64,000 bases of DNA from Rhinopithecus roxellana (Eukaryota > Chordata > Mammalia > Primates > Cercopithecidae), in NCBI RefSeq assembly GCF_007565055.1, contig NC_044550.1, positions 88,316,174-88,380,173 of the forward strand, given 5' to 3'. The notes below the pieces were generated by a model. That model saw only the letters and a list, made by a program, of their open reading frames with translations. It searched no databases and was not told the origin of the DNA. Below are positions 37,406 to 49,895 of the stretch, one piece after another; positions within the stretch are counted from its first letter, which is position 1; each line of letters begins with the position of its first letter. Position numbers and translations under genes: made by a program.

Positions 37406-37757
37406 ATGCCCCAGAAAGGTTTTGCTCTGATGACTATACATATATACATCACATAATCACATAATTCATCAGGCTTCAACTGACCTTTACTATTTCTTGA
37501 GCATTTACTGTGCACTAAGCACTATTCTAGAACCTGAAGCTACATACGTGAATAGATAAAGGTCAAGTTTTTTTGCTTTCATGGAACTTACATTTCTACC
37601 AGGAGAAAGAGGCAAAATTAATGCAAAGAAAAAAGGCTATTTGGGATCATCTTGTATGTAGAGTTTGTCATAATTATTTCACTAAATATTATACTATAAA
37701 TATTGATTTCAATTATTTTTAAATAGTGCCACTTTAAATGTAATGCAATAATCTAGC

Positions 37758-38091
37758 CCAGTGATCAGCAAATTTTATAAAAGGCAGATAGTAAATATTT
37801 TAGGCTTTGAGGGCCTAAAATATCACAACTATTCAACTATGCCACTGTTCAACTCCATTGTAGCCCAAAAGCAGTCATGGACAATATATAAACAAGTGGC
37901 CATAACTATCCCATTAATATTTTATCATGTATGCTGAAACATAAATTTCATATGAGTCTCAAGGGTCATAGCAATATCACTAATCTTCTGATTTTTGTCA
38001 ATCATTTAAAATTATAGAGACTATTTTTAGTTCACAAAATAAAAACAGGCAGTGGGCCATTTTTGGCCCACAGGCTATACATTAACCCCTA
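37758..38091 (-). repeat. hAT-type DNA transposon fossil
   Basis: 'cagtgatcagcaaattttat', 'agatagtaaatattttaggc', 'caactccattgtagcccaaa' and 'ggcccacaggctatacatta' match the abundant hAT-like element whose consensus reads from 'ggtcggcaaactacggcccg'. This copy is antisense to that orientation. Confidence 0.65.
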
Positions 38092-39534
38092 ATTTAGTTT
38101 ATGAGTATAATGTATGTCAGTCACCATTTCTCTATTTTAGATCAACAAATTTTTGGAATGATACATTTTCTATACTAATCATTAAAAAGGCATTCTCAAA
38201 CTGCCGAAGAAAGTGTTCAGCTGATAAGTATAATTGGTTTTCAATTAATAGCCTATGTTTTTCTCCCAATCCATCCATTTCCCCTCAGCAAAATCTTCTG
38301 AAAGCCGACTATCGCATAAAGACATTCTTTCCTGCCCTGCTAGAAATCAGTGCACCTCAGGAAAGGGGATTCCCAGAGAACCAGAAGAAAGTATGGTGAG
38401 CAGTAAGACTTAGACTGAGTCACAGATGGCTGTGGTTCATTTCCACATACAGGTCTTCTTGCTACATATACATGTGCGGCCCTTGCAGGTAATAATAGTA
38501 GTCAGTATAACTCCAGATCTCAGAGCAATGAGTACTTCTGAGAGGAGAATTCCATTTCTTTTAATACACGGCTTTTGAAAGAATTAAATGAATCTTGATG
38601 GATTTGAAGAGATGACAGAAAAATTGCCTCTGAAAACAGGAAACTGGTTAAAGCAACTTACCCTGAAGTGTTTCAGAGATGAGAAGCATTCATCTCTCCA
38701 CATTCAGGTTTGTCAAAATGATGCAGTACTCTGGTCTCTCTAGAGAAATCTCAAAAAGTGAAGAGATAAAATTCTGTCTCAGTGGTGAGAAAGCGGATTT
38801 TAAAAGATATGTGGGTGTTCATGTGAATTAAAGGTTATAGAGCTGTCCTAAAAAATGAGACTTGCCAGGAAAGCTTCTTTTTTTCCGAAATCTGAATATT
38901 TCCCCTGAATTTTGATGCTCTCCCAAGTCATTTTTTATTCAAAAGCACAAAGAAGACATTCTTCTGAGAAGATGAACATGAAAATTCACTTAGAATGAGT
39001 GCTTTACACAATCTTCTTTGTCTAGATTTATTAAATGCCCTTCACTTTGAGCACTGGCTGAGTGGTTTTGTGGAATTATAGGTGAATGCTAAGCATGTTG
39101 GGTGGAGCTGTGAATGTCTGTGTGCATTTGTCACTGAGCAAAAATAAGAATAAAAGTCTCGAGCTCTGAAATCAAAAGTTCTTTCTTTTGCACGGGCCAT
39201 GTTCCAAGACTCCTTGTGAACAAGATAAAAAGCAAGTGACAGTCCAGCTCAAGTCCTTCATTAAAAACAATTCTACAATACCCATTGAAGAAAACAAAAG
39301 CCAGTCAAACTTGAGCAGCATCTTTGTTATAGGAAACAAATTCTCTTGGTCTCCATTGCAACTGTCAACAACACATTGAAGGAAAACTTTAATGCAAAAA
39401 GAAATAAACCTCTATAAGGATTTCATGATTTTTAAAAACAGTAGGTGGGGAGGTAGGAGTCTGTAGATTACATAGGCATAGATTTTATATGGCCAAACAA
39501 GTCCTGAATCTAGGGATTTGTCCTAGAGCAAATA

Positions 39535-40470
39535 AAAACCACAATAAGATATGACTTCACCCCAGTTAGAAGGGCTATGATTAAAAAGACAAAAAGATTA
39601 CAAGTGTTGGTGAGGGTTTGGAGAAAAGGGAACCCTTAGCACTGCCGGTCGGAATGTGCATTAATATAGCCATGATGGAAAACAGTATGGAAGTTTCTCA
39701 GGAAGCTAAAAATAGAATTACCATACTATCCAGTAATCCTAATTCTGGGTATCTATCCAAAGAAATTGAAATCAGTATGCCGAAGAGATGTCTGTACTCC
39801 CATGTTCACTGCAGCACTGTTTATAATAGCTAAGTTATGGAAGCAACCTAGGTGTCCATCATCAGAAAATGGATAAGAAAAATGTGCTATGTTACATATA
39901 CACAATGGAATTCTATTATTCACCCTTTAGAAAGGGAGAAATCCTGTCATTTGTGACAACATGGATGAACCTGGATGACACTATTTTAAGCAAAATAATC
40001 CAGGCACAGAAAGACAAATACTGCATGACCTCATTTATATGTGGAATCTAAAAAAGTGGAACTCAAAAGTAGAGAGGAGAATGGTGGCTACCAGAGGCTG
40101 GGAGAGGGGGTTAAATTGGAAAAGGGTTGATCAACAGGTACAAAGTTTTGGTTAGACAGGACAGATAAGCTTTAGTGATCTATTGTACAGAATGGTGACT
40201 ATAATAAATAATAATACAAGGTATATATCAAAATTACTAAAAGAATATATTTACAACGTTTCACCAAAAAAAAAAAGATAATCCTATGATTCGAAGAAGC
40301 CTAAAAATAAATTAATTAAAATTTAAATTTTTTTTAAAAGTAAGGTGATGGATTTTTTAAATTAGCATAATTTAATAATTCCACATTGTAAACATATATC
40401 AAAAATCACTTCGTACCCATAAACATATAGAAATACTCAACTGAAAATTAGATTAAATAATAAAAAAGAA
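39535..40470 (+). mobile_element. L1 (mammalian-wide/L1M), 3' portion
   Basis: ORF2 C-terminal sequence such as 'ataagatatgacttcacccc', 'ggtatctatccaaagaaatt' and 'ggaagcaacctaggtgtcca', then 3' UTR with 'gaggagaatggtggctacca', 'caaggtatatatcaaaatta' and a terminal A-rich end. ORF2 is interrupted by stops. Confidence 0.88.
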
Positions 40471-40984
40471 GTAGATCTCTGGGTGACTCAGAATATGTTT
40501 CATATATTTATTTATCTAACTGTTTTTCACTTCATAGTTTGTTTTCTCTAGGCCTGAGTTAAAATAATCTCCATACTTCCTCAGGAGTTAGCTAAGTGTG
40601 AAGTCAAGGAAGCAGGAAAGGAGAATGTCTCATGACTTCATTCATCACCAACTACCTAAACAACCTAAATCGCCAGTTCTCTGAAAACAAGCGTTCTTCT
40701 TTGTTCCGACGAATGGGCAGGAACTTCTGCTTTCTAGGTCTGCACTGAACTTTTGCTGTATAAATAGAAACTCCAAGACCCTTCCTGTCTCAATATTCCA
40801 CTTTAAAAAACAGGAATCAAATTTGACTTCAGAGGGTGGTGATGATGTGGTCACTGTGCCAGACTCTACAATCACATTTTGCAGATAAAGTCTTGGTCAC
40901 ATCAGGGTGACTCAGTCCTGGGCGATTTAGCATTTGTTAATCCAGTTAAATCCATGAATTCCTGACCTGAGTGACCCTCTTACT

Positions 40985-41575
40985 TCTTACAGTGCAAAGC
41001 CCATGACATCATTCCCTTTCTTCAAACCCTTCAGTGACTCCCTATTTTCTGCAAGATAAAGTCCAGGCTCCTTACAGGACATAAAACACACTCACTCTTA
41101 CTTACCACAGCTTAACTCACATCATGCCCCCCAAACCCTAATCTGTTGTTTTTCAGAACTATTTGCAATTTCCTGAACACACTCTGCTTTCACACATTTT
41201 TCATAGTCTGTTCCCTCTATACTTTCTGCACCCGTCCCATCTCTCACACCACCCACAGTGACTTTTAAGAACCAGTTCTGGCATTACCTCTTCCAAAAGT
41301 ATTTATAATTTCCCACTCAACCCCCTACATACACATTCTAGGCTTAATTCTCCCTCTCTTTGCCTACAGGGCCTCCTAAAAATATCTCCGTTGATGTTTT
41401 TATCACACCCTTTTTGTAAGGTAAGTTTGCTTAACTGTCTCCTGTCTTCCAAGCTGAGAGCTCTGAAGAACAGAGACTACTTCTTAGTCCTCTGGATCTC
41501 CAACTTTTGATGCAGTGTCTAGAACAAAGCAAGCACTCAAAAGTCCTGAATGCATTTTTGCAGAATCCCCCAAAG
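40985..41575 (+). repeat. L2 LINE 3' end
   Basis: 'tcagtgactccctattttct', 'gcaagataaagtccaggctc', 'aagaaccagttctggcatta', 'gctgagagctctgaagaaca' and 'gtgtctagaacaaagcaagc' follow the L2 3' consensus in order. Confidence 0.75.
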
Positions 41576-42029
41576 TTCATGTATAGCTCTTAGAGTCTAA
41601 GGAATGGTCCATGGACCCAGAATAAAAATTGGCCTGGCATGACATCCTAGTAAGGTGTAATTTCACTGTCTCCACTCAACATGAATTGCGAACAATTAGA
41701 GAAAAACTTGAGAAATAGAGCCAGGGATGTGCAGAGGTTTTGATGCCCTCATTCTGTCCAGCTTGTGCTCAAACATCCACTCCGATGTATCTCTTATACA
41801 TTGGGACAATGAAAATAGGGGTGGTGGAAACACTACTGCCTCTCTCCTTCTGACCTCAGATTACTATCATGAGAAGGGGAACAGTTAGGCATCATGGCTA
41901 CATTCAGGAATCAGGAGACAAGGCAATGGGAAAAGTGGTCACAATCTGGATGGATGATTAACAGGGAAAGCCCCAGGCTGCAGTCATTGAAGGCTTACAC
42001 ATGATATGAAGGGAAAGCAGGAGGCAGTA

Positions 42030-42255
42030 AGGCACAGTTTTGAGGAATGAGGCTATGGAGTCCTCTTGACCCATGTCTGTATCCCAGCCCTGCTGCACGC
42101 TACCTGTGGGCTTTCAGGGAACATATATTATTCTTTCATCCTCAGTTTCCCCTCAGGAAATGTGAATAAGAACATCTGATGTAGGGGACTGTTGTGACAT
42201 TTAATAAGATAATGGATGCAAACTGCCTAGCACTCCACAAATAAGAGATCTCGTT
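42030..42255 (+). repeat. MIR SINE
   Basis: 'gaggctatggagtcctcttg', 'tgtatcccagccctgctgca', 'atcctcagtttcccctcagg' and 'tgacatttaataagataatg' cover most of MIR. Confidence 0.65.
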
Positions 42256-42430
42256 ATTATCCTCTATAAGCTCCAAGGTCCTTCTTTAAATGAAAAATTT
42301 AGGTGCCCATTTATTCTACTCAAGTAAACATCAATCTGGATAAACCAACTAAGAAAATCTAAAGCAACATATCACAAAGAGCTACATCAGCTTAGAAATG
42401 GCATGAAAAAGGTGGCATTCAAGAGCGTTA

Positions 42431-42735
42431 GCTGGGCGTGGTGGCTGATGCCTGCAATCCCAGCACTTTGGGAAACCAAGGCAGGTGGATCATGAGGTCA
42501 GAGGTTTGAGACCAGCATGGCCAACATGGTGAAACCCTGTCTCTACCAAAAATACAAAAATTAGCCGGGCGTGGTGACAGGCGCCTGTAATTCCAGCTAC
42601 TCAGGAGGCTGAGGGAAAAGAATTACTTGCACCCAGGAGGCAGAGGTTGCAGTGAGCCGAGATCTCACCACTGCACTCCAGCCTGGATGACAGAGCAAGA
42701 CTCTGTCTCGGGAAAAAAAATAAAAGAAAAAAAGG
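42431..42735 (+). mobile_element. Alu, full length
   Basis: Starts 'gctgggcgtggtggctgatg', both arms present, ends 'gactctgtctcgggaaaaaa' with an A-rich tail. Confidence 0.95.
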
Positions 42736-42960
42736 TGTTAGTATGTGTTAAGCAATGTTATATGTTATACATATTAACTCATTTAATTCTCATGACAACT
42801 CTAAGATAAGTAATGTTATCATCACTGTTTTTATTATCATCATCCCTATTATACTAATAAAATATAAAACACAGAAAGATTAAGTAACTTATCCCAGATC
42901 ACCTAGCTAGCAAGTGGCAGAATCCAGATTCACCTGCAAGGAGTCTACATTCCCCGCCAA
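42736..42960 (-). repeat. MIR SINE, antisense
   Basis: 'atattaactcatttaattct', 'gattaagtaacttatcccag' and 'ctagctagcaagtggcagaa' follow the antisense MIR order. The Alu sits at its left edge, so it probably inserted into the MIR. Confidence 0.65.
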
Positions 42961-44532
42961 CACCCCAAAACACAAAGGTATTTGAATTCCAAACTGTACC
43001 ACTTTTCCCTAGTGCCTAGGGCAGTGCCTCACACATAAAAATGCCATTGAATTGAGTTGATTACAAACACATTGAAACTGTGACAATTCTTCTTTAACTT
43101 CGGTAGGAAGAGCTATCTAGCACCCCTGCACCTGTGTGATCCTTACATCAACTCAGAGACAACACCTGATTCACTCCCACTGAAGAGCCCACCTCCTTGA
43201 GCTTGGGAAGGTGCTTAGTGAATCCTCACATCAGTGACAGGAAGATTTCCTCCAGAACACTGAACTCACACATGGCCCTGTAGTGTCAGAGCCACAAGAG
43301 CAGAGATTCCTGACTGTTTTGTTCACTGATGCAGCCCCAGTGACTAGAATAGTGGCTAGAACACAGCATGTGCTCAATAAATACATGTTAAAGGAAGAAA
43401 AGATAAATGTGATCCTATAGAAGACAATAGGTTGCATGGAGTTAAGGCACATGCATCTCTTATGCTGTGAGTACTGTGGCAACCATTAATCGCCCCTTTT
43501 ATTCCAGCTGTGTGTGGGACCAAGGGACAAATTACACAGCAGAGAAGGTTGCCCGGTTCCCCGTTTGCCTATGAAGTTATGTAGTGAGCAAACAAGAGGA
43601 CACTGGAGCACAGCGCTGCTTAGAGCCGAGGCTCAGTAAACTTTTGTTCACTGAGGAATAAATGTATTAAGCTGACCAGCTCAATTTGATTCATAAAGAA
43701 ATAGCCTTAGGGCTTTTCTGAGGAAGAACACAACATACTTTCAATCCAACTTTTTGAAAAATAAAACATGATTATACACTCCTAAATAAATATTTTCACA
43801 AAGTTTGCCTATATGTCAAAGATTTCTAGGATTTGGAAGCCAGTATATTCCCAAGTTGTGAGGACATCTGTGTTATTCTCAACACTCCCTGCAAAATGAC
43901 TATGTCCTTACCTGAGAGCCTGAAACAATATAAAACGCAAAGCTGCCATCCCTCTGCCTCGGCAACTGCACATTCACCCAGAACTCACAGTGCTGCTCAC
44001 ATAGGCTTGAAAAGAGAGTGAAAAACACACACCATATTTCTCCTACTTTATAATATGAAGAGGCAATACAAGTTGGAAAACAGTGAGCAACTTGGGATCT
44101 ACAATGAATTTAAATGGAAGTTTGTGGGATGCCTGCAGTTTGTCATGTAAGCAGCCTTGACATACAGAATTCCTGGAACTAGCCTACCTTAATTCAGTCT
44201 GACAGCTCTGTGGAATAAAGCAGCATCCTAAAAATAAAGCATACATAATGTATCTTCCATGCTGGGCATGAAAAATAGTACAAGGCTTAAATGCTACCAA
44301 AATGGTGTGCCTTGAGATTCATTCACATTATACTGTGCAGACTACAGGGGAAGCTCTGGCAAAGCTGCTAAATCAGAGATAACAGAAGCATGCTGGGTTG
44401 TCTCTGTTTTTATTCTCTTGATTTTTACATGGACATAGTCTGCTTTGTCTAATCCTAGATAAATACTTTAGGATATTTTTGCTTTTTTAATTATCAAAAT
44501 GTATCAGCACCACACAGTATCTGGTGACTTTT

Positions 44533-44828
44533 TTTTTTTTTTTAATTGAGACGGAGTCTCGCTCTGTCGCCCAGGCTGGAGTGCAGTGGCCGGATCTCAG
44601 CTCACTGCAAGCTCCGCCTCCTGGGTTTACGCCATTCTCCTGCCTCAGCCTCCCGAGTAGCTGGGACTACAGGCGCCCGCCACCTCGCCCTGCTAGTTTT
44701 TTGTATTTTTAGTAGAGACGGGGTTTCACCATATTAGCCGGGATGGTCTCGATCTCCTGACCTCGTGATCCGCCCGTCTCGGCCTCCCAAAGTGCTGGGA
44801 TTACAGGCTTGAGCCACCGCGCCCGGCC
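44533..44828 (-). mobile_element. AluYR-type Alu, full length, antisense
   Basis: The same diagnostic variants as the copy at 36851 ('cccgtctcggcc', 'caggcttgagcc', 'gggtttacgcc'). A perfect 15-bp duplication (tatctggtgactttt at 44518-44532 and 44829-44843) flanks it. A young Old World monkey insertion. Confidence 0.95.
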
Positions 44829-45164
44829 TATCTGGTGACTTTTATAATAATTTGAGACTCTTGAAAGGAAAATTTGGCAGAAAACAAATATGTTCCGTCA
44901 CATTGATACACATGTGATTGTTTATGGCAAACAAGAAAATCTGGTAAGCACTGGCACCTTGGCTTGCGCGAAAAAAACTTGTAGCAGTGTTCACAATGAT
45001 ACATCAGTACTGCACTTGAGTAAAAATATTATCAATATTAGATTATTGAATTGAAAAAAGAAATTAAATAGAAATGTTGGCATAGTGGTAAAATCAGAAA
45101 CCATCATGCTAAAATTTGTACATTTTTGACATTACCCCATAATTGTAGTAAGTTATATTTGTGA

Positions 45165-45400
45165 GGTAGTGTGGGTTAACAGAAGCAACATGAGGAAACT
45201 TCAGTGCCAGAGACAGAATTGGGCACAAATTCCAATTTCATTGCTCTCTAGGTAGGCGATGTAGGGCAAATTTTATAAGCTCACTGAGCCTCAGGATTCC
45301 CCTATTTAAAATAAGAGTAGTATCTGCTGTATAAAATTGTCAGGTGGTATAATAGACAACACACATCAAATACAGTGTAAGTACTACGTGATACATAACA
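45165..45400 (+). repeat. MIR SINE
   Basis: 'gtgtgggttaacagaagcaa', 'gacagaattgggcacaaatt', 'gctcactgagcctcaggatt' and 'tttaaaataagagtagtatc' cover MIR in order. Confidence 0.65.
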
Positions 45401-47917
45401 CTAGATTCTTTGTCACAATTGAAAAATACTTCCTTATTGCACACAAACATTTTAAGGCTCTTTGATGCTATATTTTAATTCATTTTAAGACTTCCTACAC
45501 AGAAACATATAGGATGAAAATCTGCTCCAGTGGTAACTGCTGGATCGTATATTGTGGCACCCTGCTGGCTCTGCCTACTTAATTACTATCTTGCCCTTCC
45601 TCAAGTGCACCCTTCTCATTTTCTAGGATATCTTGGAGCATAACCTGTCAGAAAATAGTCTGTTATAAAGTACAATACCAGTAAGTCCACTAATTTCACA
45701 CATCTTTTTGTATTCAAGAAGAATCATCTAGAACTCATCAGGTCACACAATCAAGATCTTGTCTCAGACTAAACTGAGCTAGCTGACTGAATCACCCACA
45801 CCAGTTCTGCCAATTTAGAAAAACCCTAAAGATGACCTTTATTAATTGGAACTCTTTGTCTTTTGACTAAATCGACAGAGAGCTTTATCTGAAAGGCTGG
45901 GGCAGGCAGATTATTCAATTCACAGCATTTGATTCCTTTTTACATCTCCCTTTCCACATCACATATCCATTTTATAATTACTCTGGGCCTCAACTTCTAT
46001 ATTTGTTAAATGTTTGTCAGAGTCCCCAAACTCTATGTCACCTGGATGCAGCTGGTAGATGACAATTTAATGAAATAATGCAAGCACAGTACTTAGAATG
46101 GTGCTTGGCATATATATCTAGGAAAATTCAATGACTCTTAGCTATGGTTAAGGTTGCTTTGTCTCCTGGAGGAAAAAAAGGAGGTTCCCATAGCTATATC
46201 TGTGCATCAGTGTGTAAGTAATCTGTTTCATTATATTAAACAACTATACTTCCTAGTAGGCTGTGGTGATAGACAAAGACGACTTACCTTAAGGCCCCTT
46301 AAAGGATTTCTTGAGGGAAGCAGATTTGTGAAAAGAGAAAAGACTTGGAAATTAGAAGACAAAAATTTTTGCTGGACAACTCATCACATGTCCTTGAGCA
46401 GTTTTCTTGCCTTTCATTCATCTCTAAATTGAGGTTTAAAAAGTCTACTGCATAGGATTCTTAGAAAAATTAACTAAGACAGCTTAAATATCTAAATTCA
46501 ACTTGCAACACAGACTAACCACTTCCTTGGTGCCAGATATAAATTTATTTTTGTAAACATTAATCAAAAGTCAGAACAGAAACAACATTTAGGGCAGATT
46601 ACTTACAGGCTTTGCTGGCTTCTCACTCTCTCAAATATTAAAAGATCTACTCCCAGACCAAGCCTGATCACCAGAGAAATATATACCTAAATTAAATCCT
46701 ATTGTTCCTCCTGCAGAAAACTCATTATCAAATTACACTAGAGTGTGATGCCAACACACCACATTGATAGTCCTCACAAGAATAAGCCCCGTAAACCTTT
46801 CATTTGCATTGTGAGGAGGCTACCAAAAACACTTTTTATTACATCCACAATGAATTCCTTATGAGATCCTCCAGGAGAAAGTCTAGCCTGGACTTAAGAC
46901 GAAAAATGTTATTACGCATCCTAAGTATTAGAAGCTAGTGGCTTCCAGTATAGATTTACTGTTTAGAGTCCAAGGAACAAGCAATGAACGCATTCCTTCA
47001 TTTGTTCAAAATATTTATTGAGCATCTACTATGGGCCAGACTCTCCACTAAGATCCAGAAATGCAATTCTAAAGAAAACGGGAAGTATCTTTGACTTCAG
47101 AGACCTAGAGAGTAGTGGGAAGGAACAGATGATTAAGCAAATGATTATAATACAAATATGTATTATATAATATAATGATATAGAGCAAGCTGAAAAAGAT
47201 GCTAGGTAACTAGGTAAGATCTGTTGCCTCTCTGGGTGGACTGAGAGGCTCAAATAAACTCAAACTTTGACCAACAGAATAGGAGGGCCCTAGAAGAAAG
47301 CTACACACTTCTGTGGAAATCAGGGAAGAAAGACACAGTGAGGAAAAGACTAGAAATAGGTGGATGGGTAGAGATACTGAGAACCTAATGCTGTCTATAC
47401 CATGACCAGAAGTGTTCTATTTATGTACTTTGCATCACTATAACAGTCTGCTTGAGTAGAATTATATTGTGTATAGTATTCATAACCATACGAAATCATT
47501 TCATGAGCCCCTGAAGAAACTGACGTGACTTTGTGACTCTAAATGACAAAGTAGAAGAAGGTATCAAAGAGAGAATGTTGTTTGAGATATAACTTAGTGA
47601 TTTTATTTATTAAATGGAGTCATACTAGTATAACCTCATTAGTTTCTTTCCATCACCACTCCCATATGAAAGGAGAGAGAAATATCCAGGCTATACCGAG
47701 ATTATAAACCCCTCCTTCAAATGAATTTTTGTTCTCAAAGATGCTGGAAATTCAGAGCAAAGAATTAAATATATAAGAAGAATCGTGATTACAAAAGTTT
47801 AATTAAGCAGTTTTAGCCATAGTCTTATCACATAAGGAAATAATACACGAGACTTGGAGATTATGTGAGGAATTCAATGAACTTGGTACCTCCTGTACTT
47901 GTTATAATAATAATAAT

Positions 47918-48148
47918 GACCAATATTTATTGAAGGTTTATCTTGTGGCAAATACTGGTTCTAAGTGTTTTCCATATATTAACTAATAACAATCTCATAT
48001 GGCAGGCAGTATTGTCATTTTACAGCTGAGGAAACTGAGGCATAAAGAGACATGGCAACATTTCCAAGTCATAAGATTGGTAAGTTGAAACCTAGTTAGT
48101 CCAACTCCAGGGCCCAGGCTCTTAGCCACTACTGTATTCTCTCAACTT
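47918..48148 (-). repeat. MIR SINE, antisense
   Basis: 'tatttattgaaggtttatct', 'gtcattttacagctgaggaa', 'actgaggcataaagagacat' and 'ccaggctcttagccactact' follow the antisense MIR consensus. Confidence 0.8.
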
Positions 48149-48399
48149 CCATCCAAGAGTGTCTAAGGGAAGCTCAAAGGACATATCAGAGAACCGTGCC
48201 TCAGGATGTACCCAGGAGTTCCTCTTCTCCTCTCTAGGGCCTTTATGACATGAAAATGAATGGGATTACAGCATAACAAGGGGGATCCTGTGCCCTACTC
48301 TACTCAGAACAGTCAGTTGTGTCTATTGTCCCAATGCCCACCAGCAGCTCCTTTCATGCCACATGGTTCCAGTTTGGATGATAAGTTACATATTCGCCT

Positions 48400-48615
48400 A
48401 AGTCCAGTGGCTAAGAAGTTATGTTCTGAAGTTTGCTGGGCCTACAATCAAAACCCAGTTTAGCCACTTACTAGCTGTGGGAGTTGAGGCCAATTACTTT
48501 GTCTCAATAAGCCTCAATTTTTTCACCTACTAAATGGAAATAATAATAGTCCCTACATCATAGCATTGCTATGAGAATTCTAGGAGCCAACACATATGAA
48601 TCAATTTGTATAATC
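48400..48615 (+). repeat. MIR SINE
   Basis: 'cagtggctaagaagttatgt', 'agccacttactagctgtggg', 'gcctcaattttttcacctac' and 'gctatgagaattctaggagc' cover MIR nearly end to end. Confidence 0.8.
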
Positions 48616-49895
48616 CTTAACAAATTGTGGACACCCAATACAAAATTCATTTTTATCAACATTAGATTCAATGTTTGAGAGGGTTTCTTACATTGGCATA
48701 ATTGTGGTGGACTGCTTTGTAAACTTGAGACATCAAAGCATACCTGTGAATCTGGAGCACTTAGACAAGAACCACTATCAGTAATGAATGTCCAGTTTTT
48801 CTAAGTAAATCACTGGTGCTTCAAGGAGTATCCATTCTAAAATGAAATTATAATGCTAAAGCCATTGGAAATGCAGTTTGGGTCTCAGCCACTCCAAAGG
48901 ATTTTAATCCATTCCATTGTAGGCTCCCTGGGAACCTCATTGAAATGCTGAATTTCATGGTGACATGGAGAAAGTAAGTATCCTTTCAGCTTTTAATCTC
49001 TTTAGGGTACGTTTTAGCCTCTTGAGCCAATCTGGATTCAAAGTTGTAACTTCTGGCATCATTCTGCATTCAAACATAAGCCACTGACTCACTGTACTTT
49101 GTATTCAAACCCTGGAATAGCTTTAATATTCAGAGAATATCCTTTATATGGCATGGGCATGACCGCAGACCAATCCTTTTGCTGGCAACTGCAGTAAGTG
49201 GCTACATATGTTAGAACCTGCCAAAATGTTTGTCACCCAAGAAGAGAGAATCTTGAAAGACAGGCTCAATGGACCATAGTCAGGGGCTTGATAAAACCAC
49301 ACAGCTAGTTAGTATACACACTGAACAAATTACCAATTTTTGCCTCATTCTTTTTATTTGTTAAATAAAGGGGTTAAATCCATTGGGAAAAAAATCAAGG
49401 GGTTGAACCTAACATGGTCTGGCTCTGCGCCCCTTAAGAAGATTCCATCTGCTCAAGAACGATAACCAGCTTCCCCCTTACTTTTAAAAACTTCTACTTC
49501 CTCCCATAGTAACCTATTTAATAGTATGCCTGACTGTCAGCAAGTTCTTTGCCTCCAGCCTAGCTTCCTCTCCTCATCATGCAAATTGCCGTTGGCTTTA
49601 ATTAGATTTAATAAACCACTGGGAAGTGCAGCGAGGGAAATGGAGAGCGAAGATTATACAGTATGGGCTTACTCTTGTATGTCCAATACAGCATTTTCCC
49701 TGGAACTCTCATATCCTCCCAGGCTGGGAAAATAAAGAATGCCAAACGCATGGAAAGACAGGCTGCTGCTGCTGCTGCTGTCCAAATGTGAACCGTGGGT
49801 GGAGAAAAATCATTTAGAAAAAGACAGTGAGGGAAAAGAGAAAATGAACCCGAATCCCCAACAGCTGCAAATAACGAAACATGTGAATCTGTTAC

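Larger units (their letters stand above)
34688..49895 (-). other. GASK1B: GASK1B intron between coding exons 2 and 3
   Basis: A 15.2-kb intron. Apart from the listed repeats, 34700-36840, 38100-39530, 43000-44510 and 45420-47900 hold AT-rich sequence without a gene. 37470-37620 and 46985-47250 show the generic 'ttgagcatctactatgggcc' old-repeat pattern. A (CTG)6 run sits at 49763-49780 just inside the intron. Confidence 0.9.

Noticed and set aside
39618..40051. Open frames of 60-71 codons
   Set aside because: They are fragments of the old L1 ORF2.
49763..49780. (CTG)6 triplet repeat beside exon 2
   Set aside because: It is short, intronic and within the range of chance. No sign of expansion.
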